IMG/VR virus record: IMGVR_UViG_3300023174_005338
Coordinates: 273,120 to 337,119 of that record
Reading direction: 5' to 3' (one strand)
DNA length: 64,000 bases
Source: a virus
The notes beneath the pieces are model-generated. The model did no database searches. It was not told where the DNA came from and saw nothing but the letters and a program-made list of their open reading frames with translations. The position numbers and the translations under genes are program-made. Shown here piece by piece: positions 16,746 to 25,758 of this stretch. Every line of letters begins with the position of its first letter. Within the stretch, counting starts at the first letter, position 1.

Positions 16746-17384
16746 ATGGCTCGCTATCTAAGAGAACATCTAAGCTTCACTCAGGCAAGAGCAGAAATCT
16801 TGCTTGAGGAAGCTGCGGATGGATCTGGCAAGAACCTGTACCTCAAAGGCATCTGCATTGAGGGCGGTGTTCGCAACGCCAACGAACGAGTATATCCTGT
16901 CAACGAAATAGCCAAGGCAGTAGACACCATCAACGAACAGATCAAGACTGGTCACAGTGTCCTGGGTGAAGTAGATCACCCCGAAGACTTGAAGATCAAT
17001 CTGGATCGTGTTAGTCACATGATCTGCAATATGTGGATGGATGGCCCTGCTGGATATGGAAAATTAAAGATATTGCCCACACCCATGGGCGAGCTGGTCA
17101 AAACCATGCTCACTAGCGGTGTGAAATTAGGTGTTAGCAGTCGTGGCAGCGGTAACGTCAACGACGCCAACGGACATGTCAGTGATTTTGAAATTGTCAC
17201 TGTAGATGTGGTCGCTCAGCCCAGCGCTCCCAATGCATATCCCACAGCAATCTACGAAGGCCTGTTAAATCATGCCGGCGGAGCCAGACTGTTGGAAATG
17301 TTCAAGGACCCAGCCAAGAGCGGCAAAGCACAGAGATACGTAAAAAGCGAAGTAATGCGCCTGATACGTGGTCTCAAAATCTAG
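16746..17384 (+). CDS. 21: Prohead core protease gp21
   Basis: 212 residues, same length as T4 gp21. The conserved GEVDHPE supplies the catalytic histidine (about residue 79), GVSSRGSG the catalytic serine (about residue 138), and DFEIVTVDVVAQPSAPNA the third conserved block of the herpesvirus-like protease fold. The enzyme cleaves scaffold, core and capsid proteins after short (I/L)xE motifs during maturation and processes itself. Ten bases separate it from the core gene and eleven from gp22. Confidence 0.96.
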   Translation: MARYLREHLSFTQARAEILLEEAADGSGKNLYLKGICIEGGVRNANERVYPVNEIAKAVDTINEQIKTGHSVLGEVDHPEDLKINLDRVSHMICNMWMDGPAGYGKLKILPTPMGELVKTMLTSGVKLGVSSRGSGNVNDANGHVSDFEIVTVDVVAQPSAPNAYPTAIYEGLLNHAGGARLLEMFKDPAKSGKAQRYVKSEVMRLIRGLKI

Positions 17385-17395
17385 GAGAAATAAGC

Positions 17396-18496
17396 ATGCA
17401 AGATGCTATTAAACCGTTACTAGATAGCGAACTATTAAGCGAAGAAGCTCAGCAAGAAATCACTGAGGCTTGGGAAACCAAGTTAAATGAAGCCCGCGAA
17501 CAAGTACGTGCAGAACTCCGCGAAGAGTTTGCACAACGCTATGAGCATGACAAACAAGTGATGGTGGAAGCCCTGGATCGTATGGTAACAGAAGGTCTCA
17601 CCGCAGAAGTCCAAGCAGTGCAAGCCGAAAAGCAAGCACTGGCCGAAGACCGTGTCAAATTCCAAGCTCGTATCAAAGAAGATGCTACCAAGTTTAACAA
17701 CTTCATGATCACCAAATTAGCTGAAGAAATTGGCGAACTGCGCCGAGATCGCAAGACACACAACGAAGGAATAGAGAAGTTAGAATCATTCGTTGTTCAC
17801 GCTCTTGCACGCGAGATTCAAGAATTTGCCGAAGACAAACAAGATGTGGTCAACACAAAAGTGCGTCTAGTGGCCGAAGCTCGCACCAAGTTGGAACAAT
17901 TGAAAAGCCGTTTCGTCGCAGAATCAGCCCGTAAAATGTCCAACGCTGTTAGCCAACATCTCAAGGCTGAACTCAACCAACTCAAAGAAGATATCCAAGT
18001 TGCTCGCGAGAACAATTTTGGACGCAGAATCTTTGAAGCATACGCCACTGAATTTGGTGCAACTCATCTCAATGAGAAAGCCGAAGTGCGTAAACTACAT
18101 GACATCATTGCAAGCAAAGATGCCAAGTTGGCTGAAGCCGTCCAATTCACCCAGAAAGCCAAAGTTCTGGTTGAATCAAAAGAACGCGAGATCCGCATGA
18201 TACGTGAATCCAATCAACGCGAAAGCGCCATGGAAGAACTGCTCGCTCCTCTCAATGAAGAGAAGCGCGAAATCATGAAGAACTTGCTCGAAAGCGTACA
18301 GACAAGTCGTTTGTCCAATGCTTTTGAAAAGTATCTACCAGCTGTACTAGCCGAAGGTACTGTGAAAGCCCGTAAAGTGATCACAGAAACTGTTAGCGTG
18401 GCCACTGGCGATAAATCTGCCCGCAGTCCAGATGCAGATCAAGCGGCTGACAATGTCAGCAACGTGATCGATCTCAAGCGTTTGGCAGGGCTGTAA
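17396..18496 (+). CDS. 22: Prohead scaffolding core protein gp22
   Basis: 366 residues, almost entirely charged coiled-coil helix (long stretches of E, K, R, A, L), as expected for the major scaffold gp22. Its place between gp21 and gp23 is invariant in T4-like phages. Several (L/I)xE sites for the prohead protease can be seen. The scaffold directs head shape and is degraded to peptides on maturation. An AGGAG site overlapping the gp21 stop precedes the ATG. Confidence 0.93.
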   Translation: MQDAIKPLLDSELLSEEAQQEITEAWETKLNEAREQVRAELREEFAQRYEHDKQVMVEALDRMVTEGLTAEVQAVQAEKQALAEDRVKFQARIKEDATKFNNFMITKLAEEIGELRRDRKTHNEGIEKLESFVVHALAREIQEFAEDKQDVVNTKVRLVAEARTKLEQLKSRFVAESARKMSNAVSQHLKAELNQLKEDIQVARENNFGRRIFEAYATEFGATHLNEKAEVRKLHDIIASKDAKLAEAVQFTQKAKVLVESKEREIRMIRESNQRESAMEELLAPLNEEKREIMKNLLESVQTSRLSNAFEKYLPAVLAEGTVKARKVITETVSVATGDKSARSPDADQAADNVSNVIDLKRLAGL

Positions 18497-18523
18497 CCCA
18501 AGACATAATAAAAGGAGACTTAA

Positions 18524-19720
18524 ATGTCACAAGAATTATTAGAAGGCCGTTGGGACGAAACCAAAGATGCACTCTTGGAAGGTTTATCCGGATCCAAGCG
18601 TAGCTCAATGAGTGTAATCCTTGAAAATACCAAGAAGTACTTGCGTGAGAACGCTTCTTCTGGTTCCACAGTATCTGGCAACATCGCTACATTAAACCGT
18701 GTGATTCTGCCAGTGATCCGTCGTGTTATGCCAACCGTTATCGCTAACGAGTTGGTTGGTGTTCAACCAATGACAGGTCCTGTAGGTCAAATCCACACAT
18801 TACGTGTTCGCTATGCACAGAGCTTGAATGACACATCAGCAGCCGCCACAAGCGTTGCAGCTGGTTCTGAAGCTTTGAGCCCATTCACAATCGCTACAGC
18901 TTACTCTACTGTACCTCAAGCTACCGCAACAGCTACAGGTTACACAGGTAACAACACAGCGACCATGGAAGGCACAGGCGGTAAGCAAATTTCCGTACAG
19001 ATCTTGAAGCAAGCTGTTGAAGCTAAGACACGCAAACTCCAAGCTCGTTGGACATTTGAATCTGCACAAGACGCACAAGCCATGCATGGCATTGACGTTG
19101 AAGCAGAAATCATGGCTGCTCTTGCACAAGAGATCACAGCTGAGATCGACCAAGAAATCCTGTTGAGCTTGAGCACATTGGCTGCTACAGAGTTTACATA
19201 CAACCAAGCTACTGTGTCTGGTACAGCAACATTCGTTGGTGATGAGCATGCCGCTTTGGCAGTGTTGATCAACCGCGTTGCTAACTTGATCGCTCAGCGT
19301 ACACGTCGTGGCGCTGGTAACTTTGCTGTTGTATCTCCAGCAAGTTTGACAGTGTTGCAATCTGCAACAACATCAGCTTTTGCTCGCACAACAGAAGGCA
19401 CATTTGAAGCACCCACAAACACCAAGTTTGTTGGTACACTCAATGGCGCAATGCGTGTGTTCTGCAACAGCTACGCCGCTGACACAGCTAGTGTGTTGGT
19501 AGGTTATAAGGGTACGAGCGAGGCAGATGCTGCCGCGTTCTATTGCCCATATATTCCTTTAATGAGCAGCGGTGTTGTTCTTGATCCATCAACATTCGAA
19601 CCAGTCGTATCATTTATGACGAGATATGGCTTCGTAGAATTGACAAATACTGCAAGTTCCTTCGGTAACGCTGCAGATTATGTGGGAGAAATAGCAGTAC
19701 AAAATTTATCATTCTCATGA
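18524..19720 (+). CDS. 23: Major capsid protein gp23
   Basis: 398 residues with a strong AAGGAG site. The segments TLNRVILPVIRRVMPTVIAN and ELVGVQPMTGPVGQIHTLR are diagnostic of gp23. It is notably shorter than T4 gp23 (521), so insertions in the T4 protein are absent. Likely prohead-protease sites are VILE (ending at residue 34) and LRE (ending at 42), giving a mature protein near 360 residues. Base use differs visibly from neighbours (many GCT, GTT and ACA codons), typical of a highly expressed gene. A terminator follows. Confidence 0.96.
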   Translation: MSQELLEGRWDETKDALLEGLSGSKRSSMSVILENTKKYLRENASSGSTVSGNIATLNRVILPVIRRVMPTVIANELVGVQPMTGPVGQIHTLRVRYAQSLNDTSAAATSVAAGSEALSPFTIATAYSTVPQATATATGYTGNNTATMEGTGGKQISVQILKQAVEAKTRKLQARWTFESAQDAQAMHGIDVEAEIMAALAQEITAEIDQEILLSLSTLAATEFTYNQATVSGTATFVGDEHAALAVLINRVANLIAQRTRRGAGNFAVVSPASLTVLQSATTSAFARTTEGTFEAPTNTKFVGTLNGAMRVFCNSYAADTASVLVGYKGTSEADAAAFYCPYIPLMSSGVVLDPSTFEPVVSFMTRYGFVELTNTASSFGNAADYVGEIAVQNLSFS

Positions 19721-19772
19721 TCAAATCAGTACTACATTTCTAAATGTAAAATTCTCAGGGATGGGAAGCAGA

Positions 19773-19795
19773 AAAGCGCCGAAAGGCGCTTTTTT
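19773..19795 (+). terminator. Intrinsic terminator after gp23
   Basis: Perfect 8-bp stem AAAGCGCC/GGCGCTTT closed by a GAAA tetraloop and followed by a T run. It ends the head operon. Confidence 0.9.
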
Positions 19796-19829
19796 GTTGA
19801 TTACAAGTTTAGGTAAAAGTGAGGTTTAT

Positions 19830-19837
19830 CATAAATA
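19830..19837 (+). promoter_or_regulatory. Late promoter before HNH endonuclease gene
   Basis: CATAAATA, five bases before the ATG at 19843. Confidence 0.5.
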
Positions 19838-19842
19838 ATATT

Positions 19843-20601
19843 ATGAACAAATACAAAACTTGGTATAACAACATTACTGAAAACGCCAAAACTCGTATAT
19901 CGGATGGATATACGGAACGGCATCACATTATCCCTCGAAGCCTAGGCGGATCTGACAGTAAAGAAAACTTAGTTGATCTCACAGCCAGAGAACATTTCAT
20001 ATGTCATTGGTTACTGATTAAAATGCATACTGGCGAATCAAAAGCTAAAATGATTTATGCTCTAAATGGTATGAAACGAAATGGCAGATTTAACGAAAGA
20101 TATGAAACCAAAATAACAAGTAGAGTTTATGAAAAGCTCAAACAAGAATTTTCTCTTATACACTCTGCCAACATGAAAGGTCGCACTGCCCACAATAAAG
20201 GTGTTCCTGCCACAGAAGAACAAAAAGAAAAAAATAGGCTGGCCGCAAAAGGTAGGAAGATGAGTCCAGAATCAATCGCGAAAGGTGTAGCCAAGCGCCG
20301 CGGACAAAAAAGAACAGAAGAGCAAAAGGCAAAAATTGCAAAATCAGTAAAAGAAGCACTTGCTAAAAACCCAAGAGGCCCAATGAGCGATGAACATAAG
20401 TTAAAAAGGTCATTAGCATCATTGGGTAAACCAAAGCCAGCTGGGCATACTGAAAGAAGACTTGCGACTCTTGCCAAGCAGTTGGCAGAAGGCACGCATT
20501 ATAGTCAACAAAAAAAGACCTGTCCACACTGCGGAGTAGTTGCAAGTAAAGGTCCTTACACAAGGTATCACGGACCTCACTGCCAGGCCCTCAAACCTTA
20601 A
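19843..20601 (+). CDS. HNH homing endonuclease with NUMOD3 repeats
   Basis: 252 residues from ATG 19843; a GTG at 19819 lies upstream of the late promoter and is less likely. HHIIPRSLGGSDSKENLVDLT, then EHFICHWLL, forms an HNH nuclease core. It is followed by NUMOD3-type DNA-binding segments (HNKGVPATEEQKEKNRLA, KRTEEQKAKIAKSVKEA) and a C-terminal CPHCG...HGPHC zinc-finger-like end. It is freestanding, placed just after the gp23 terminator, a typical position for mobile endonucleases near conserved capsid genes. It meets the minus-strand glycosyltransferase tail to tail, with a four-base overlap of stop codons. Confidence 0.9.
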   Translation: MNKYKTWYNNITENAKTRISDGYTERHHIIPRSLGGSDSKENLVDLTAREHFICHWLLIKMHTGESKAKMIYALNGMKRNGRFNERYETKITSRVYEKLKQEFSLIHSANMKGRTAHNKGVPATEEQKEKNRLAAKGRKMSPESIAKGVAKRRGQKRTEEQKAKIAKSVKEALAKNPRGPMSDEHKLKRSLASLGKPKPAGHTERRLATLAKQLAEGTHYSQQKKTCPHCGVVASKGPYTRYHGPHCQALKP

Positions 20602-21764
20602 ACCTTGAACCAGCCCAGGTACTGATGTATACGATCTGTGACCGACGCCCAGTCACCCATGGCAGGTTGACGGAACAGTCGGGCAGTGGTATACCATGGA
20701 CTGCTGTCACGATCCAGCAACCAACGCCAATCCAAGGCAAATTGACTCAGCATGACCCAGACCGGACGACCCAGAGCACCAGCCAAGTGTGCCACAGCAG
20801 TGTCTACCGCAAGTACCACATCCATGTGCATGATCAAGGCCGCCGAGTCTGCAAAACTTTGTATGGCACCCGGGTAGGCCTTGACGCCGGCAGACAACAA
20901 CTCAGCTTCTTCCTCTGCGGTGCAATCAACCTGTAGGTTGACCCACTCGTAGTGGGGATTTCTTTTTATCAATGACAACATTTCGCCAAAGGGCATGGCC
21001 TTGTGTCGATTGATCCAGGTATCTCTGCGACCCGACCAACAAAATCCCACACGCAGGCGTGTTTTTGGACCCAACTGTTGTTGCCAGGCCTGTTGCAATT
21101 TGGCATCAGCGGTTAGATAGTACTGTACACTGGCAAGATTTTCCAGGGTCGATCCAACGATGCCTGGGATACTCATGATAGGAGTCCAATAGTCAAATGC
21201 CGGCAATGTTTCACCAAATGCAACAATGGTCTTGATTTCTGGACTTTGAAACAACGGTATCAACAATTTGTCAACAACCAACACAGACTGTGCACCTCTT
21301 GCGGTAATGTCGGTTACAAATCTCACAAACTGTATGTTATCGCCATGCCCCTGCTCGCCAATGATCAACACGGTTTTGCCCGTGATGTCCTGGCCAGTCC
21401 AACGCGGCTGATCAAATTTTGGCAGTGTGCCAGCTAGATGTTCGTAGTTCCAGCGTGTTTCGTACTGCGGCCAACCACGGGCATAATCACCCATCAACAG
21501 ATAGGCCACGGCCAAATTAAATGGAGCGGTAGGATGGCCTGGAGCCAACTGCATGCTTCGTTGCAAAAACGGAACAGCACCTGCAGGATCACCGCACTCG
21601 CGTAGCACATTGCCATAGTTGTTGAATGCACTGGCCGAATTTCTATCTTGAATCAAGGCCTGTGCATAGTATTGTAGAGCCAGTTCGGGGGTGTTGTTTT
21701 CCCGGGCTTGATTGCCTAACGCTATGAGTTCTTCTGTGTGCATGGTTCTATTTAATTTGTGCAT
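20598..21764 (-). CDS. TPR protein with heptosyltransferase-like glycosyltransferase domain
   Basis: 388 residues, with GGAG four bases before the ATG. Residues 10-110 contain tetratricopeptide repeats (ALQYYAQALIQDRNSASAFNNYGNVLRE type). From about residue 130 follows a GT-B-like domain: GKTVLIIGEQGHGDNIQFVRF, then VGFCWSGR, and a C-terminal VLAVDTAVAHLAGALGRPVWVML, the nucleotide-sugar site pattern of GT9/TPR-glycosyltransferases. It probably glycosylates a phage structural protein, or modifies host surface glycans, given its place beside the fibre genes. It is the only minus-strand gene between gp23 and the fibres. Confidence 0.85.
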   Translation of the reverse strand: MHKLNRTMHTEELIALGNQARENNTPELALQYYAQALIQDRNSASAFNNYGNVLRECGDPAGAVPFLQRSMQLAPGHPTAPFNLAVAYLLMGDYARGWPQYETRWNYEHLAGTLPKFDQPRWTGQDITGKTVLIIGEQGHGDNIQFVRFVTDITARGAQSVLVVDKLLIPLFQSPEIKTIVAFGETLPAFDYWTPIMSIPGIVGSTLENLASVQYYLTADAKLQQAWQQQLGPKTRLRVGFCWSGRRDTWINRHKAMPFGEMLSLIKRNPHYEWVNLQVDCTAEEEAELLSAGVKAYPGAIQSFADSAALIMHMDVVLAVDTAVAHLAGALGRPVWVMLSQFALDWRWLLDRDSSPWYTTARLFRQPAMGDWASVTDRIHQYLGWFKV

Positions 21765-21788
21765 AGATCTCCAAAATATTTGTTGTTG

Positions 21789-21796
21789 AATAAATA
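21789..21796 (+). promoter_or_regulatory. Late promoter with long leader
   Basis: AATAAATA, 91 bases before the ATG at 21888. The leader holds a strong AAGGAG ribosome-binding site. Confidence 0.45.
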
Positions 21797-21887
21797 CTTG
21801 TCAACGCAATCCTGCGTTTTATGCGGCTCTAACCCAGCCGCGTAGTCGCTAGAACCGACATTGGGCTTCTTTAAGGAGAAAACAAAA

Positions 21888-22679
21888 ATGGGACGTCCTC
21901 TCAAAATTAAAAAAATTATCGAAACTGGTTATAATTCTACTACCGGTGCAAACCCTGGTGTTGACATCGGTTTCAATGCACTAACTAGTTTGACAGCACC
22001 TGTGTACCCTAGTCCTGTATGGGATTCGGCCACAGAATATCTAGGCGTGGTTGGCGGAGCTCAGCCTCCTACCGTGGCCAGCACCAACTATCCTATCGTC
22101 AAGTGCCGTGTGTTTGTCACAGGTTTTGCCGAAGCAGATGGTCAAATTATTCGTCAAAAAGGCGCACACAAGTTCTTGGTAGCAGATACAACCAGCAGAA
22201 CAGCACTGGTGGCCAATCAGGCCTATCGCATTACTACAGTAGGCAACACAGACTGGGCCAGCTATGGTGCTCCCAACGCACAGATTGGCACAATCTTCAC
22301 AGCCACAGCGGCCTTGGGCAATACAGGCACAGGTCGTGTCAACGCGGTTGGCATCTGTGTGTTGGCCAACGATTTGAGCCCCACAGCCGGCAACATGAGC
22401 ATCAGCTACTTTGATAATTCATCCACCGAAGTTGCAATCAGCAAGCTAACCAACAAGTTCTTGCAGAATTTCAACGGCGGCGAAGCTGGTGGCAATGCCG
22501 ATACTGGCAACGTTTGGGATTACACACAAGTGGTCAACAACGTTACCTATGCTGCCAACTTCTTCAGCGACGAAGGGGTCACAGCCAAATCGGGTGCAGA
22601 AGTTGACACCTGGGCAGGCACCAGCCAGCTCAGCAGCGGCAACTTGGATCTTGCTATTGTAGAAAACTACAATACTTAA
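21888..22679 (+). CDS. Virion structural protein, unknown role
   Basis: 263 residues from ATG 21888, chosen because AAGGAG lies just before it. The start MGRPLKIKKI is basic and is followed by a beta-rich, threonine/alanine/glycine-rich body with no catalytic motif. A strong ribosome site, a late promoter and a terminator directly after the gene make it a single, highly expressed late unit. A capsid decoration or abundant tail protein would fit; this is inference from context. It is not recognised as a known T4 protein. Confidence 0.6.
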   Translation: MGRPLKIKKIIETGYNSTTGANPGVDIGFNALTSLTAPVYPSPVWDSATEYLGVVGGAQPPTVASTNYPIVKCRVFVTGFAEADGQIIRQKGAHKFLVADTTSRTALVANQAYRITTVGNTDWASYGAPNAQIGTIFTATAALGNTGTGRVNAVGICVLANDLSPTAGNMSISYFDNSSTEVAISKLTNKFLQNFNGGEAGGNADTGNVWDYTQVVNNVTYAANFFSDEGVTAKSGAEVDTWAGTSQLSSGNLDLAIVENYNT

Positions 22680-22697
22680 TTTTTTTGTAGCCAACCC

Positions 22698-22731
22698 AAA
22701 ATCCCCACAATAAGTACTGTGGGGATTTTTT
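22698..22731 (+). terminator. Terminator whose 3' arm holds the next gene's ribosome site
   Basis: A 12-bp stem AAAATCCCCACA/TGTGGGGATTTT with an eight-base loop and T run. The ATG of the next gene is at 22732, directly after the T run; the GGGGA in the 3' arm is the only Shine-Dalgarno-like sequence at the right distance. Confidence 0.8.
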
Positions 22732-23319
22732 ATGAGCACAGCATTTGTATTGGGCAACGGTGTCAGCCGCAGAGACGTCAGCGTGGTAACTCTGGCCAGG
22801 TGCGGCCGCATCTACGGGTGCAATGCTCTGTATCGAGAACACACTCCGGATGTGTTGGTCTCAACCGACAGACCCATAGCCGAACACATACAAAAAAGTG
22901 GGTACAGTGCCCAACACGAGTTTTACACACGCAGACCCTTGCCCGATCTGGGAGCTCGAATTGTGCCCAAGCCCTATTTTGGCTACAGTAGTGGACCCAT
23001 AGCCCTGGGCCTGGCAGCCATGCAAGGCAATGACTTGATCTACATGCTGGGCTATGACATGGGCCCCAGTGCCACCAACACCATCAACAATTTGTATGCT
23101 GGTACCGAATTCTACAAACCTATCACAGCCTCGCCCACTTTTACCGGCAACTGGCTCAAACAACTTGTACAGGTGATTACCGATCACAAAAACACGCAGT
23201 TTGTACGGGTCACTGGGCCTACCACAGCACGTCTAGCCGAGCTGGAAGCCCTGCGCAATCTAGAACACCTGGACATGCACATGTTTTTAGACCGCATAAA
23301 TAATCAAAAGGATCTATAA
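22732..23319 (+). CDS. Unknown protein, possibly glycosyltransferase-related
   Basis: 195 residues. TAFVLGNGVSRRDV and YMLGYDMGP resemble the nucleotide-binding start and the 'FLLGYD' strand of DUF115/GT42-like glycosyltransferase folds, as in phage proteins near fibres. A related FLLGYN strand occurs in the gene at 33673, so there may be two such proteins flanking the fibre module. Catalytic residues cannot be confirmed. The start codon directly follows a terminator hairpin. Confidence 0.55.
   Translation: MSTAFVLGNGVSRRDVSVVTLARCGRIYGCNALYREHTPDVLVSTDRPIAEHIQKSGYSAQHEFYTRRPLPDLGARIVPKPYFGYSSGPIALGLAAMQGNDLIYMLGYDMGPSATNTINNLYAGTEFYKPITASPTFTGNWLKQLVQVITDHKNTQFVRVTGPTTARLAELEALRNLEHLDMHMFLDRINNQKDL
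23295..23302 (+). promoter_or_regulatory. Late promoter before fibre module
   Basis: CATAAATA inside the end of the preceding gene, 17 bases before the ATG at 23320, with AAAAGGA between. Confidence 0.5.
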
Positions 23320-23928
23320 ATGACCACGAGTTACAAAACTGTCAACGGCGATTATACCATCACCTGCAATGAAGGCCTTGGTATTTTCACGGTTAATGCA
23401 GCCAATTTGATATTCAACGGCAATATCACTCAAAGCGGAAACACCACCATTGTTGATCCGTTTTTGGTAGTGGCAGCCAACAACACCGGTACAATCACAG
23501 ACATGGGTGTGCTGGCACAAACCGGTCCAACAACCTTTGCTGGTCTGCGCTTTGATGTTACTGCCAATGCCTGGCAGATCAGCAACAGTGTCAACGGATC
23601 CGGCGGCGCCATTGCCAGTTATGCCAACATATTGACCACAGTTACCGCAGTGGCAGTTGGGGGCTCTAACACACAGATACAGTTCAACGATTCAGGTGCT
23701 TTTGGAGCATCGGCCAATTTGTCGTTTAACAAAGCCACTAATCGACTGTTTTTGGGTGGACATCAAGTTTTTGCCAACACAGTCGCTCCGGCCAATGTGG
23801 CCAATGCTGTGGCACTGTACAGCAATGCAGTCAGCAGCGGCGGCACAGGATTGTATTTTACATCGGCCGCGGCCAACGACGAACTGGTCAGCAAAAGTGC
23901 AGCCATAGTATTTGCAATCATATTTTAA
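23320..23928 (+). CDS. Tail-fibre-associated protein
   Basis: 202 residues, beta-rich and asparagine/threonine/alanine-rich. The segment GGSNTQIQFNDSGAFGASANLSFN recurs in modified form in the fibres at 24682, 25973 and 31355, so this gene shares a modular domain with them. TMD-like stretches are absent. It probably forms part of a distal fibre or an adhesin assembly. It is first in a run of closely spaced fibre genes. Confidence 0.65.
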   Translation: MTTSYKTVNGDYTITCNEGLGIFTVNAANLIFNGNITQSGNTTIVDPFLVVAANNTGTITDMGVLAQTGPTTFAGLRFDVTANAWQISNSVNGSGGAIASYANILTTVTAVAVGGSNTQIQFNDSGAFGASANLSFNKATNRLFLGGHQVFANTVAPANVANAVALYSNAVSSGGTGLYFTSAAANDELVSKSAAIVFAIIF

Positions 23929-23937
23929 GGAACATAA

Positions 23938-24255
23938 ATGACAATAACAACACAGGTAATTTCTAACACAGTGGTAGGCAACACAGTTTATACCAGCGGC
24001 GGAAACACTGCTATCACCTGGATGAGTCTCAACAACTGGGGCCCAGCCAACGTGACTGCCAATGTGTTTGTAGTGCCTAACGGCAATACCGCAACAACCA
24101 GCAATCAGATTTTGTATGCATTGCCATTGGCCAGTGGTGACACCTATCAACTATATGCTGCTGGAGAAAAATTATTGTTGGGCTCCGGCGACTTTGTGCG
24201 AGTCATAACTTCGGCTAACACAGTGACCGCGGTAACTTCGTATACCTCGATTTAA
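23938..24255 (+). CDS. Small fibre-cluster beta protein
   Basis: 105 residues, all-beta pattern with N/T/A bias (WMSLNNWGPANVTANVFVVP). It resembles in style the 97-residue protein at 51975, also at the head of a fibre-related run, so both may belong to the same small structural family. The next gene begins in its stop codon (TAATG). No function known. Confidence 0.6.
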   Translation: MTITTQVISNTVVGNTVYTSGGNTAITWMSLNNWGPANVTANVFVVPNGNTATTSNQILYALPLASGDTYQLYAAGEKLLLGSGDFVRVITSANTVTAVTSYTSI

Positions 24256-24653
24256 TGGGATATTTTGTAAAAAATCGGCAGTTGCAGAGCGGCAGTTCTG
24301 GGGTGGTTCTTCCCTCTGGCGACAGCGCCCAGCGTCCACAAAATCCAGCATTTGGACTCATACGCTACAACACCGATTCGTCGGGCTTTGTGGAGTTTTT
24401 CAACGGCACCGAATTTGTGGCCCTGAGCTCAGGAGACGTTCAATACACTGTGGACAATTTTGTTGGCAACGGAGTGCAAACAGACTTTACCATGAGCGTG
24501 GCCGAAAGCACAGCCACACAGATCATGGTATATGTGGGATCAATCTATCAAGAACCCACCACGGCCTACACAGTCAACGGCTCAGTGACCTTATCTTTTA
24601 CCAGCGCACCTCCAAACACAGTACCAATCAACGTGATACACACCAGCTCTTGA
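24255..24653 (+). CDS. Short tail-fibre protein with two shared modules
   Basis: 132 residues made of two modules that also occur in the larger fibres: an N-terminal AQRPQNPAFGLIRYNT...FFNGTEF unit, matched by AQRPSVGVTGMLRFNT in the fibre at 25973, and a C-terminal unit VGNGVQTDFTMSV...SIYQEPTTAYTV...LSFTSAPP, matched in the fibres at 24682 and 25973. The gene therefore looks like a detached fibre segment. A role as a short fibre or adapter is possible. Confidence 0.65.
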   Translation: MGYFVKNRQLQSGSSGVVLPSGDSAQRPQNPAFGLIRYNTDSSGFVEFFNGTEFVALSSGDVQYTVDNFVGNGVQTDFTMSVAESTATQIMVYVGSIYQEPTTAYTVNGSVTLSFTSAPPNTVPINVIHTSS

Positions 24654-24655
24654 CC

Positions 24656-24663
24656 GATAAATA
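24656..24663 (+). promoter_or_regulatory. Late promoter before fibre gene
   Basis: GATAAATA just after the previous stop, 18 bases before ATG 24682, with AAGGA between. Confidence 0.5.
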
Positions 24664-24681
24664 CCTTGACAAGGACCATCT

Positions 24682-25722
24682 ATGGCAGTTAATTTAGTCA
24701 AAGGGCAAATACTTTCCAGCATTCTTGAACGCGATGGCATTGACATCAGCATAGCCAATGCCAATGTGGGTATCAATACCAATTCGCCCACAGTCAGACT
24801 TGAAGTAGTTGGCAACGTAATAGTTGGAAATTTCAGCACAGCTGGCAATGTGGCCACAGGAAATCTGCTTACCAATAACCTGCTGTATGCCAATGGCACA
24901 CCTTGGGATCTACAACAGCCAGCAGGCAACAACACAGAAATACAATTCAACAACAACAGCCAATTTGGCGCCAGTGCCAACTTGACCTTTGATACCACGG
25001 CCAACTTGCTGACAGTAAATGCCACGGCCAACATAGCCAATCTCAATGTTGCTGGTAACACAAGCGTGGGCGGTAACATCACAGGTGGCAATTTACTGAC
25101 CAATGGCAATGTCAGTGCCACTGGCAACGTTACTGGCAATTATTTCTTTGGTACATTTGTTGGTAACATATCGGGCAATTTAACGGTACCTGGATCTAGC
25201 ACACAGGTTATCTACAACTACAACGGAAACGCCGCAGCAAGCCCGGGGTTTACCTTTGACCAATCCTCAAATGCCGTGGTGGTTACCGGCAACGTGACAG
25301 CTGGCAATGTAAACACAGTTGGCAATGTCACAACTGGTAATTTAAACACAGTTGGCAATGTCACGGCTGGCAATGTCTTGGTTGGAAATATTCTTGTTCC
25401 TGCTGTGGGCAACATCAGTGCCGGTAACGTAAACATCAATAATCTGTCAGATCCAGCGGCCAATCAAGATGCAGCCACCAAATACTATGTAGACCAAAGT
25501 ATAAGCAATACAGCAGTTACCAATCAAATCTTGTACGGCAACAATGTGGCCACCACATTTACCTTAAATCGGAGTACCACCACAGCTGCGGTCTTGATCA
25601 TGCTCAACGGTATCACACAAGTGCCAGATCAGTCCTATGCCATGGTTCCTAGCCCTAGCACCAATTTGGTGTTTTCAGAAGCTCCTGAAACAGGCGATGT
25701 CATAGACATTAGATTCCTGTAA
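24682..25722 (+). CDS. Repetitive tail fibre protein
   Basis: 346 residues. Short N-terminal helix, then repeats based on GNVTxGN(L/V)xTxGNV that suggest a beta-helical or triple-stranded shaft, a QFNNNSQFGASANLTF module, then AATKYYVDQSI and a terminal module ending EAPETGDVIDIRFL that is repeated in other fibres here. The 'KYYVD' segment is frequent in phage fibres as a shaft-to-tip transition. No chaperone domain. Probably part of the host-recognition apparatus. Confidence 0.75.
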   Translation: MAVNLVKGQILSSILERDGIDISIANANVGINTNSPTVRLEVVGNVIVGNFSTAGNVATGNLLTNNLLYANGTPWDLQQPAGNNTEIQFNNNSQFGASANLTFDTTANLLTVNATANIANLNVAGNTSVGGNITGGNLLTNGNVSATGNVTGNYFFGTFVGNISGNLTVPGSSTQVIYNYNGNAAASPGFTFDQSSNAVVVTGNVTAGNVNTVGNVTTGNLNTVGNVTAGNVLVGNILVPAVGNISAGNVNINNLSDPAANQDAATKYYVDQSISNTAVTNQILYGNNVATTFTLNRSTTTAAVLIMLNGITQVPDQSYAMVPSPSTNLVFSEAPETGDVIDIRFL

Positions 25723-25758
25723 AAATATCCCTGCTACGTCACGGATTTTTTGCTGAGA

